64,000 bases of DNA, taken from NCBI RefSeq assembly GCF_030848805.1, contig NC_092362.1, forward strand, positions 12,318,157 through 12,382,156. Reading direction: 5' to 3'. The translations under genes and the position numbers were made by a program. Positions within the stretch are counted from its first letter, which is position 1, and the number at the start of each line of letters is the position of its first letter. The notes beneath the pieces are model-generated. The model had not been told where the DNA came from. It worked only from the letters and a program-made list of their open reading frames with translations, and searched no databases. Below are positions 31,131 through 41,107 of the stretch, piece by piece. The stretch comes from Temnothorax longispinosus (lineage: Eukaryota > Arthropoda > Insecta > Hymenoptera > Formicidae).

Positions 31131-31680
31131 TAGCAAAGAACGATTCTCTCCAAATTTTTAGGGGATTACGTTCTTGCGATAACAAAACAATTTAGCAAGT
31201 ATTTGCGAGGGGACGCGGTTTTTTTTAATTGTTATTAATTTTTTATTAATAGTTTATTCGGTGGCGACCGATAGCAAAGAACGATTCTCTCCAAATTTTT
31301 AGGGGATCACGTTCTTGCGATAACAAAACGATTAAGCAAGTATTTTCAAAGGGACGCGGTTTCCTTTAATTGTTATTAATTTTTTATTAATAGTTTATTC
31401 GGTGGCGACCGATAGCAAAGAACGATTCTCTCCAAATTTTTAGGAGATCACGTTCTTGCGATAACAAAACGATTTAGAAAGTATTTGCGAGGGGACGCGG
31501 TTTCCTTTAATTGTTATTAATTTTTTATTAATAGTTTATTCGGTGGCGACCGATGGCAAAGAACGATTCTCTTCAAATTTTTAGGGGATCACGTTTTTGC
31601 GATAACAAAACGATTCAGCAAGTATTTGCGAGGGGACGCGGTTTCCTTTAATTATTATTAAATTTTTGTTAACTGTCATT
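31131..31680. repeat. 141-bp tandem satellite, about four units
   Basis: Units begin TAGCAAAGAACGATTCTC at 31131, 31272 and 31413, and TGGCAAAG at 31554, giving an exact 141-bp period. Each contains a GCGATAACAAAACGATT block and GGACGCGGTTTCC. The last unit fades near 31670. No other copies lie in the window. Confidence 0.93.
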
Positions 31681-32290
31681 TTATTTTTTTGCAAAGTCCA
31701 TGATGCGGTTTAAAAAAATTCGCATAATTTCTTACCGACATTTCATAAAAATTAAAACGGATTCAATTTTATTATTGCATCTGTGATTATAGCAGACGAA
31801 ACGAATAGATTTTGTTTTGTGCTCGTCGGCGAGGGATCGTATTGTCCGCAAGAGGTTTAAGTCCGAAAAAGTATCGGAAAACAAAGAAGATATACATTTC
31901 ATAAAGCTTGAAATAATTATATAATACGCGCTAACAATGACTATCGAAACAGTGAGAGTAAGTATCTGACAGGTCCAAAATGACACGAGTTCGGCGGCGG
32001 CGCGCGGCGGCGGCAACAGTGAAAGCGTTCGTGTACCGCTCAGCACGATAGGTAAATAGGCGAATCTAGCGTCGCCACATTTTCCGTCTGGCGGCTTGAA
32101 TCAAAGGAAGCCACGGGGCCGATGATTGCGTGACACCGTGTTTACCTCCTCACCCGCATCTCAACAATCGAAACGACCAATGAGAGAACTTTTTTGGCGG
32201 AACGCTGACGGCTTGGGGAATTGCGACGTCTGAAAACTTTAATATTCTGCCCGCAGTCATACAGCAGTACACACTTCGAGACAATATATC
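31681..32290. other. Non-coding spacer with a GGC-rich stretch
   Basis: Mixed sequence with a CGGCGGCGGCGCGCGG-type run near 31990. A short minus ORF (31732-32046) has no recognisable domain. Confidence 0.45.
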
Positions 32291-32829
32291 GAAAATCGCA
32301 CGACGACTTTAGTGGATGATACATACATAACAGGTATGTTCAGCAGACACAACCGTTGAGTTCGTCGTCCTATTAACACTTTGTTGATTAATTGGTTCTA
32401 GTTCAATTATATTGTGACTGTTTGCTGTTTGAGACACTGGCTGGTTCGAATCGGACCGAGCGCACACGTCGTCACCCTGATTTTTGAGTGCGTCGTTCGC
32501 CCGCGTCCCTTTTTTCTTCAATCTGGTATCGCCGTGCGCCAATTTCGCTATTCAGTATATTGAAAATCGCACGACGACTTTAGTGGATGATACATACATA
32601 ACAGGTATGTTCAGCAGACACAACCGTCGAGTTCGTCGTCTTATTAACACTTTGTTGATTAATTGGTTCTAGTTCAATTATATTGTGACTGTTTGCTGTT
32701 CGAGACACTGGCTGGTTTGAATCGGACCAAGCGCACACGTCGTCACTTTTGATTTTTGAGTGCGTCGTTCGCCCGCGCCCCTTTCTTCTTTAATCTGGTA
32801 TTTCGCCGTGCGCCAATTTCACTGTTGCC
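32291..32829. repeat. 271-bp tandem duplication
   Basis: Two direct copies start GAAAATCGCACGACGAC at 32291 and 32562. They share ACATAACAGGTATGTTCAGC, the TGATTAATTGGTTCTAG block and CGTGCGCCAATTTC at the end. Differences are few. No ORF is conserved between them. Confidence 0.9.
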
Positions 32830-33171
32830 GCACTTGCGTCAGATTTACTGACTGTTAGATGCTCTCTTGTTCGATACTCTTTGGTTAGATATTCTTACTG
32901 TTAGATATTCTTACTGTCGATAGTCATTGTCCGTCCGTCTCATACACAGAGAAAGTGTTCTTTACATTTAGTATTTCTATTTGTTTGATTGAAATTTCTT
33001 TCATTGAAACAACATATGCTTAGACGAGATAATATTTTTTTGAATAAAACATTTTTGTTTTTATTTAAGAAAATCTTATTATTTAACGAAAAATATACTA
33101 TTATTTGAAGTAATATTTCTCAACTAAATAATATATTATTTAGTTACAATGAATGTGATAAGCGTTTTCAC

Positions 33172-34981
33172 CATGTCTGTTAAGTTAGCACTCCCCCCCT
33201 TCTACACAAAACCGGAATAACACGTATGCAGAAATTAAGTGCTCTTTATGTGCTAATTATGTGCTCTATTCACGATTTTTGTGCTCGAGCGGTTTCGCGG
33301 GAAATCGCAATTGAAAGTGGGGGTGCTGCTTAACGTAAGCTAGCACCCCCACTCATTAAAATTACATATAAAATAAAAAACTCAATATGCTAGAATTATG
33401 TGCTTTCAAATGCCTCAAACAAAATTAGTCTATCTGTAATGGTTTAAAAAATATACGCAAAAAAAGATCTATACACTACTGATATAAGAGTAAAGCATCA
33501 GTTAAAAAAATACAGAAAGCGAAATAATTGTCTTAAAATGTTCCTTAATTTATGTGCTTTCAAAATATGTAGAATAAGAGTTTTGTATTTATCCCCTTCA
33601 GCCGACAAACCTCCTTGAAAGTGAGCACCCCATACGTACAAGAGTAAAGTACCAGTTAAAATACAGATAGCAAATTGGTTTTAGTCTTAAAATGTTCCTC
33701 AATTTATGTGCTTTCAAAATGTACAGAATAAGGTTTTTGTGCTCATCTCCTTCGGCCGACAACAAACCTTCCTAAAAGTAAGCACCACTATACTTAAAGT
33801 GTAAAGTGCTTACTAACATAACGATTTATTTCCAGCCTATTGATTATAAGCTGAAAATGTTTCTCCACTTATTTTCGCGCATTTAATTGCTTTTAAAATA
33901 TTCTTGATTGGATTTTGACGAGATTATTGTATAAATATAATAGCTATTTTTGAAATGAATCATAAGACAATTATATTATTAAAGTGTTACATATATTTCT
34001 AGCGTGATATATATTATGGAATATGGTGTCTTTACATTTTTTTTGCATTTTTAAGTTTTAAGTTATAAGTAAAGTTTTTAGAATTTTATAAAATTCAAGG
34101 TTGTTATAAATGTAAATAAATGTCCTTTATGTAATATATTTATTCCGTTTTATTTTACATAATAAATATAGCTTAAAGTTTTATGAAATTAATGAGTATT
34201 ATAAACATAAATGTTTCCTTTATGTATGTAAACATAGTTTTGTCCATGTCTTCGTCATAAGTACAAAATTCTTATTCTACATATTTTGAAGGCACATAAA
34301 TTAAGGAACATTTTAAGACTAATTAGCTATCTGTATTATAACTGGTACTTTACTCTTGTACGTATGGGGTACTAACGTTCGGGTCAGCCGAAAGGGATGA
34401 GCACGGAAATCTCGTTGTGCATATTTTGAAAGCACATAAATTAAGGAACATTTTAAGACTAAAACCAATACGTTATCTATACAGATAGTACTTTAACTGG
34501 TACTTTACTCTTGTACGTATGGGGTGTTCACTTTCAAGGAGGTTTGTCGGCTGAAGGGAATAAGCACAAAACTCTTAATCTACATATTTTAAAAGCACAT
34601 AAATTAAGGAACATTTTAAGACAAGAATTATTTTGCTTTCTGTATTTTAACTGATACTTTACTCTTATATCAGTAGTATATAGATCTTTTTTGCGTTTAT
34701 CTTTTAAACTAATTTTGTTTGAGGCATTTGAAAGCACATAAAAAGCACATAATTCTAGCATATTGAGTTTTTTATTTTATATGTAACTAGATTTTTTTAA
34801 TGAGCGAGGGTGCTAGCTTACGTTAAGCCAGTATCCCTATTTTCAATTGCGATTTCCCACAAAACCTCTCAAGCACAAAAATTGTGAATAGAGCACATAA
34901 TTAGCACATAAAGAGCACTTAATTTCTGCATGTGTTATTCCGGTTTTGTGTGGGGGGGGGGTGCTAACTTAACAGACATGT
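33172..34981. mobile_element. Large foldback element, arms over 600 bp
   Basis: Left end ATGTCTGTTAAGTTAGCAC and right end GTGCTAACTTAACAGACAT are exact reverse complements. The inverted similarity continues through poly-C/poly-G, ACAAAACCGGAATAACAC and several repeated blocks with TTAATTTATGTGCTTTCAAA. An AT-rich loop of roughly 400 bp lies at about 33830-34230. TTTTCA flanks both ends and may be a target duplication. It is non-coding; the ORF at 34534-34761 is a shadow. Confidence 0.85.
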
Positions 34982-35035
34982 TTTCATCGCTAAGCAGCAG
35001 CTGCTAAACTCGTACGTCAAATTCGATTGGAGACC

Positions 35036-35060
35036 GTATATAAGGCCCCACGGCGAGAGG
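35036..35060 (+). promoter_or_regulatory. TATA-like element
   Basis: GTATATAAGGCC just right of the foldback, in a locally GC-richer stretch, about 30 bp upstream of an initiator-like TATCACCCGCAGTT. A core promoter is possible but unproven. Confidence 0.25.
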
Positions 35061-35140
35061 CAAGGGCGTCTATCACCCGCAGTTGTACACACATCATTGG
35101 AATACCAGCGGTCACTCGAGTGATGAAGATATGACAATTA

Positions 35141-35212
35141 TTTATTATTTATTTATTTATATATGTGGCAGTCAACCGACTGCATATATAAATAAAGTAA
35201 TAATAAATAAAT
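35141..35212. repeat. AT-rich hairpin with GCAGTC/GACTGC tip
   Basis: The arm TTATTTATTTATATATGTGG is followed by CAGTC, a loop AACC, then GACTG and CATATATAAATAAAG. The two arms of about 32 bases pair with a three-base bulge. Both DNA cruciform and RNA hairpin are possible. Confidence 0.7.
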
Positions 35213-35802
35213 GTTTAAGACATTTTTTATAAAGCATTAATGTTGTTTAAACGAAACAATAGTATCATTAAAGCGATAAAGAATATGTCTTTTGTTTCAA
35301 ACAATTTTTTTATTTAAGACGAATAATATCTTTGAAAAATCAAACAATCGTATTTGTTGAAACAAAAATTTGTTTGGACTATTCCAAAAGATAAATTTGT
35401 TTGAATTTAATAAAATTTATTAAAACTAAAGAAACCGTTCTCTCTGTGTAGTCATTGTCAGCGCCTCATATAATTTTTTCACGCTTTGAGAGATGTATAT
35501 TAATTTCTTTTTTTTTATTTAGACGGTTATAATACGATCCTCGCCCAGCGATGAGTAAAAAACAGAAAGTACTTGTTACGCCTGCTATGATCGCAGGCGC
35601 AATAGTCAAATTGTATCCATTTCATTTTTCACGCTATGTTAGCAGTTATTCGATTTTTTAAAAACCGCATCCTGGAAAAAATCAAATTGCATTTCGAAAC
35701 AGATTTGCAATTGTATATTTCCGCATAGAGACCCAAGAACAATCAAGTCGTATGTTCCTAAATCATATAAAACTTTTTTACGACATTTTAACGATATTTG
35801 CA

Positions 35803-36403
35803 GGTTAGGTTATTGGAAACACGTCTGAAAGTAGTTACAGATGATAAAAGCTGCGGTAAAAATATTATTTCCACAAATCACCACGAATCTCGGGATTTTG
35901 ATGTTGCGTCGAGTTCTGATACATTGATTCTTGTCGATGTATCAGAAATCGACTGTTCCTCGCGGACGGAGGGCACTTATGACCTTCAAAGTTCACTTAC
36001 AAAATCTCCATCGCCAATAAACAATCCCACGATTTCAGGTCCATTATTCATTCCACGAGATGTAGAATCAAGCGCACAAAAAGAAAATTTAACGACATTT
36101 TCTTGCTTTCCTACCGAAATTACCACAAATGTGGTGGACTGTGAGTCTTCAAACTTGAGTTTGACATCGTGCCCCCCAGATTCATCGGTTCTAGCCAATG
36201 ACGATCTTCAAACAAGTGGTACAGATGTATTTCATAACGCTCGTGACAAAATTATTCAAGAACAGGAGAATTATTTTTTACCCTTACCAAAATCGGGATC
36301 GAGTGTTCATAAAAATCCGATTTTAAAAGAAGAAGAGATATGGGTAACAGTACCGTCGACATTTTGGCAAAAGTTTTGGTCAAAGGACTTAAAATTACGT
36401 TGA
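35803..36403 (+). pseudogene. N-terminal exon of a transposon-like protein (unrecognised domain)
   Basis: The open frame follows a good 3' splice site (ATATTTGCAG at 35793-35802), so an exon start at 35803 is likelier than the ATG at 35798. It is Ser/Thr-rich and acidic and ends in WQKFWSKDLKLR before a TGA. It is not recognised by itself. Its position upstream of the DDE and ULP1-like parts suggests it is the N-terminus of the same element. Confidence 0.4.
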
Positions 36404-36418
36404 GGATGGACTGATGCT

Positions 36419-37722
36419 TTGTACAACATTGTCAAATCCTCGCTGATTTGTAATTTGTCTTTCCGTTGGCACAAATGCAATATTTCGAAATTGAAAACAT
36501 TTTCATCGTTTCAAACGTACGCCATTTGTACTTTTTCGACATGCACAAATTTCAAATTCTCGACAATAGAGCCCATATTTTCCCCATTCCGTACATACGC
36601 GTTCGAATAGTCCCGATGGGAGTTATACACCACGTAAAAGGTGAAACACATCGACGATTTGTTACTGGCGAAAAACGTTTGGCCTTATCAAAGACATTGC
36701 AAGTAGAAGCCCCCAGTACGGTTAAACAGGAAATGATGACAGCTGCAAATACAACTTTATTAAAAGCTGGAAATCTGAATGACGTATGCAGCCTGACGAT
36801 ACTGCAAAAGATTTCGAGTGATAATAACTCGAAAGACGATCTGGATCCTAATTATTATATTTTTATGCGTAAATTAATACAAGAGACAAAAGAAAATTGG
36901 AAGGACAAACATATTCATGGTTTTATACAGCAATGGTCATTGGAACCTTTTTATGTTGTGTTGTTTACGGAAAAACAGCTGAATGTATTACTGTCCGCTG
37001 AGAAAGGAATGGCATGTTGCCATTTAGATGCCACGGGCAGTATAGTTTTACCTCCTCCCGATGTCAATAAACGGATTTTTTATTATTCACTGATTTTGCC
37101 GGGTAACAATGATTGTGGTCAATTTCCTGTAGCAGAGTTCATATCCAGCATGCACAACACATTGTACATAAGTCACTTTTTGAAGCTGGTCGCCATAGCT
37201 TTGAAAAAGCTAAGCACTCGATCTCCGGCGATTGACAAAGTTGAAACCGATTTCAGTTGAGCACTGATGCAAGCGGTTATGGAAGGGTTGAATGGCATTT
37301 CGTTGCTCGAGTATCTAAACCGTTCGTATGAAGATATGATAAACAGGACACATACCGTAACCTCACTGACAATTCTGCATATCTGTTCTTCCCATATGAT
37401 TCACACTATTAAGAGAAAAGGTTCAAAAATCTTTTGAACAGAATCGCAGTATCGTCTTGCGGAGATGGCAATGACGAAACTGATTCATAGTAATAATTTA
37501 AACGCGGCTGATGAAATATTTACTCACACCGTCAAAATTTTCGATTTCGAAACAGCGCTATCAGGCTTGGTAGATAGCGTCAATTTTATTCTCGAGACCG
37601 AAGATTTTGACAAAATACAGATCAAAACAGAGAGCACACAATTCTCGCTATCCAACCATGATACTGACCATACAACAACTAGAAAATCGCCATTTTTTAA
37701 ATCGTTTAGCGACACATATTAA
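36419..37722 (+). pseudogene. DDE transposase-like region (MULE/NOF type), broken
   Basis: A Cys-containing N-terminal piece (36419-36610) leads, after a frame change, to 36466-37260. There VCSLTILQKI, then MACCHLDATGSIVLPPP (first Asp) and QFPVAEFISS are found. The second acidic site is near VETDFS, followed directly by an in-frame TGA (37258); the same frame continues with ALMQAVMEGLNGISLLEYL and, after another TGA near 37434, to 37722. The pattern H.DATG.. then a PVAE.. motif is what I associate with Mutator/NOF-like transposases that carry a C-terminal ULP1 protease. The family label is moderately certain; inactivation is clear. Confidence 0.5.
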
Positions 37723-37957
37723 TCTGTTAAGGCCAAAAATATAGAAACGAGCACGGAGTCAAACGAGTACTATTGTCCGGAGTTCATTGATTACTTGCTG
37801 CATATATACTACCTTATTATCTACTTTTTTCGGCGACTCATTTGACAGAGTTTGACTTGAAGCACGACTCTAACGCATTGATTGAAAGTTGGTACAGAGT
37901 TGAAAATGTCTTTGGCTGAAAGGTAAACGATATCCGGTGCCTAGACTGATTTAAAAA

Positions 37958-38371
37958 ATGGCATCTATATTGAATGGGCGAGTGTTGGAAAGATCATACA
38001 CCACGAAAACAAGTCGACAAGTCCGAGGAAAAAAACGAAAGAGCACTGCAACCAAGTTCGAAGAACTGACAGAGAAGTGGAATAAGCGAAAAAAAGACAA
38101 ACACGTCAAAAACACCAAACGTACTAATTCGTTTTTGAAAATGTCGAAGAAAAACAAAAGACAAAAATCGAATGATAGTACTGATCCGTCAATCATTATA
38201 TGCAGCAAATCTCCTTCCAACAGATCACAGGAAAGGTCTCTCTCGTCGAATGAAGTCACTGAGGAGGAATACGAAACCACTGATCTTTCGTCTTTGACAA
38301 TTAATTCTACCGTTTTTCTTAGGGTACCAAGCACAGAGATCAGTGATTTTTTTTCAGCAAATTTATCCTAG
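37958..38371 (+). pseudogene. Lys-rich linker segment of the same element
   Basis: A 137-codon frame rich in Lys/Arg and Ser (KKRKSTATKFEELTEKWNKR), resembling nuclear-localisation stretches. A likely intron follows: ATATTGCAG ends at 38408, just before the protease domain. It lies between the transposase-like and ULP1 parts and probably joins them in the original protein. Confidence 0.4.
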
Positions 38372-38636
38372 CCTATTGGCTTTCCGAATTTATCCAAAAA
38401 TATTGCAGGTTACGATCTACAGCCCGCGAATTTCATGAAGCTTCGTTTCGACGAATGGTTTGACGACAGCATAATGAATGCTTTCTTTGCAGCGATAACG
38501 GACGATGCAAGAGCCCGAGGTTCTTCAGTAATATTTTTTGATATCTTTTGTATTCTGCGAATGTTAGAAACAGGTAAAATAAGTAAAGGGTTCCAAAAAT
38601 GGTTGTCACGTACCGGTGTTCTCAATTACAATGTAT

Positions 38637-39602
38637 CCCAGGTAGCAAACACAAGTCATTTTGACGTCAAATACTAGTCATGTTTGTACAAATGACGTCA
38701 AATGACCAAAAAGCGACTATGGCTTTAAAAATGACATTATACTGACGTTATTCTATAACGTCATTATAACGTCTATTTTTAGTCATTTTTGGTCTATGAC
38801 ATCGGCGACTAATAATGGACGTTTATAAGATGTTATTTCTTAGACCATCTAAAGACGTCATTTTAAAGACGTCTTAAAGTCGTCCAAATAAGGTCTTTTT
38901 GTAATACAACTATTTTTACTTCTTAATATTGTATAATAAAGTAATAATAAAATAAAAACCACAAAATTAACTACAATATGTTTGTTTCGCAACTTTATGA
39001 TTGAAGTGGCGAATTTATGGTATAAGTGGATGTAGTTGCGTGTGATTATAGTTTTATGATAACTATTTCATGCAGTGTTATAGCTATCAAGAAGATTATC
39101 ATTGCAAGATTTTTGAACACTTTAAAGATGTACCTGTTATAGACAAGTACAGTTAATAAGGAAGCATCAGGGTGAGAAGATCGTCACTGTCTACTGGATC
39201 ATCGAAGTCAAGCGACTCGGGCACGGTACTGTACTAGGATAGGTGACCGCCTTGAGAGCGGCTATACGCACATGGCATGTAACGAAACAGTTAAAAAAGC
39301 TTTTTTTTTATCTTAGATAAAGAAATAGAACATTTTTTAATAAACGTTTATCAAGTAGACATTTTAAAATTTTAATTTCATAAAAAACATTTCTGGAAAC
39401 CGGTATGTTGTACAATGGACCTATTTTTGCCGTCAATAAGATATCAGAAAATGACGTCAAAATAACGTATCCGCAATGACGTCAATTGTCTGTGACATTA
39501 GACCGTCATTTTAACGTCATTATGCCGCCAGTTAGTGACGTCAGGAATGGTTAGTAAAGGACCAAAATTTGACGTCAAAATGACTTGTGTTTGCTACCTG
39601 GG
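38637..39602. mobile_element. 966-bp TIR element with perfect 35-bp ends and a 5S-like core
   Basis: Ends CCCAGGTAGCAAACACAAGT and its reverse complement; the terminal inverted repeats match perfectly over 35 bp and share TTTTGACGTCAAA. Subterminal regions are packed with TGACGTCA-type palindromes. Flanks fit an AT duplication. It lacks coding capacity, so it is non-autonomous. The perfect repeats indicate a recent insertion, younger than the protease gene it interrupts. Confidence 0.9.
39181..39280 (+). ncRNA. 5S-rRNA-like segment (box A and box C resemble 5S)
   Basis: GATCATCGAAGTCAAGCGAC, followed by TCGGGCACGG and GTACTAGGATAGGTGACCGC, follows the order of eukaryotic 5S rRNA from its central part to the box C region. 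Differences are scattered. This is a 5S-derived sequence as in SINE3-type elements or a 5S pseudogene, not a functional 5S gene: the 5' third and the terminal stem are not matched. Confidence 0.65.
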
Positions 39603-40367
39603 ATGGCTATTGCCCATCATGAAAAATTCTCATTGGTCACTACTCATTATCAGTTTAACAGACAAATTATTTTTATATATAGACTCACTTCATGGCCGTC
39701 CACCACAAATTATAATTGATTCCTATATTTCTTTGATTGATCGCGAAATGTTAAATGTACAGAGGACTCCTCCTGATTGGAAAGAGTGGCAGTTATACTG
39801 CCCAAACAATATACCTCATCAAAACGTGACAAATGATGGAAGAAGAATTCCATCTGGAGACTGTGGAGTTCACGTTTGCACTTGGGGGTACACGATAGCG
39901 ACTGGTTCTTCGCACGTATTCAGCAGCGATGATATGCCGATCGCGAGGAAAAGTATAGCGCGATATATTATAGCCGCTGCAGAATCGAAAAAAGTCGAGC
40001 AGGCACAGTCAGAGTACACGGCCTATCTCATAGATAGCGACGACGCAAAAATAGCCAAAAGTCGAAATATTAGTTTCAATACTAAATCACGAATGGTAAG
40101 AGGTCCACCAAGTGGTTTTTCAAGCACACTTGAATACTGCGCACAACTCTGTGCAAAATCTGATTTACAATCAATAAAGATGAATTAAAACAAGTATGCA
40201 AATTATAAATTTGCACGTGCGTTCGCGGAATAATCTTGTGAAGTCGTGAACTGCATTTGTTATTATATAATCTTTTTTTATAAACAAAACAATTTCCGTC
40301 GCCAGCAAATAATTCAAAATAAGTCGTTTTATTTTCGACCCAACTGGCCAATTGAAACAAGATTGCA

Positions 40368-40402
40368 CGACGTTTCGACCGAATTCCGGTCTTTATCAAG
40401 TG
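40368..40402 (-). ncRNA. Hammerhead-like motif of the Penelope-like element
   Basis: Minus strand reads CTTGATAAAGACCGGAATTC then GGTCGAAACGTCGTG. The GACCG/CGGTC stem and GAAAC fit a hammerhead core, but the CUGANGA box is variant (UUGAUAA). Penelope-like elements carry such minimal hammerheads; this copy may be catalytically weak or dead. Confidence 0.5.
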
Positions 40403-40781
40403 CTTTAATTCAAGTTACACCGATCCGCATAACAAACTTAATTGCATCGTTGACGTGGTGTCTTGACAACGTCAAGACAAACGCAAAACTAAACAAAAGA
40501 GAAAATAATACATTTAACAATAGAAAAACTATACAAAATCATTACAATATCGCGCTAGTCAAAAACAATAAAATCAATTAACACTGTAAAAATTAGTTAA
40601 AAGCTTACAATTCTTATGCGTTCCAAAACAAACGGTGAAATCAAAACGTCACCAGCCATATCGAGGCACAACGTCCGAACAGTAAGACAGTCAAAGTCGA
40701 AATGAAGTTGTCAAACGTAATCCGCGGATAGCAAACGGCGCTCTGGTAGAAAAACGAGCAAAACCGAATATACAGGGCCGA

Positions 40782-41101
40782 CTAAGTAATACCAATGACA
40801 CGGTTATAAATAGATGGCAGGCTCTCAGTATCGTTTTGTAAATTGATTGTGCAATCATGTTTTTTAATGAAAAACATTTCGGATATTTCTCTTTTTTTGA
40901 AATGTTTTTCTTTGTATAAAATTTTCGGATGCTGCCACTTGAAATCATGATTGTGTGCAAGACGGTGTTTGCTCACAACAAAATGATTATCTACATTTTT
41001 TCTGATATCACATCGATGTTCTTTGATGCGTGTTTCTAAATGCCTTTTTGTCTGGCCAATATATACCGCATCACAATTTGCACAATCAATCTTATAAACT
41101 A
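40782..41101 (-). pseudogene. GIY-YIG endonuclease domain of the Penelope-like element
   Basis: In a frame different from the RT, the sequence after 41101 reads VYKIDCANCDAVYIGQTKRH, with the CxxC and the Y-IGQT core of Penelope-type GIY-YIG nucleases. It is followed by LETRIKEHRCD (catalytic Arg and His region) and continues to SIYNRVIGIT and a stop at 40782. The family nicks target DNA to prime reverse transcription. It is separated from the RT frame by a frameshift at about 41105. Confidence 0.75.
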
Positions 41102-41107
41102 ACTATC

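Larger units (their letters stand above)
32945..35448. mobile_element. TIR element (CACAGAGA ends) containing a foldback
   Basis: The left end CACAGAGAAAG and right end TTCTCTCTGTG are inverted and bordered by TA on both sides, as for TA-targeting MITEs. The subterminal parts are AT-rich and loosely similar in inverted orientation. Outside the ends, TAGTCATTGTC occurs on both sides (32921-32931 and 35449-35459). No transposase is visible. The foldback at 33172-34981 lies inside. Confidence 0.5.
38409..40188 (+). pseudogene. ULP1-type cysteine protease domain, split by a TIR element
   Basis: The first half (38409-38636) reads FMKLRFDEWFDDSIMNAFF, the usual start of C48/ULP1 domains. The second half (39603-40188) holds SHWSLLII (catalytic His-Trp), YIDSLHG (Asp) and GDCGVHVC (nucleophile Cys). 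The 966-bp element at 38637-39602 interrupts the domain between them. Removing the insert with one copy of an AT duplication leaves both halves in one frame. The family cleaves SUMO-like modifiers and occurs as the C-terminal domain of several transposon proteins. The final 60 residues are unrecognised. Confidence 0.7.

Noticed and set aside
31131..31680. CRISPR-like repeat array
   Set aside because: Units are 141 bp, contiguous and similar throughout, without unique spacers; the sequence is eukaryotic.
39181..39280. Functional 5S rRNA gene
   Set aside because: Only the central to 3' promoter region is similar; the 5' third and terminal stem are missing, and it sits inside a transposon.
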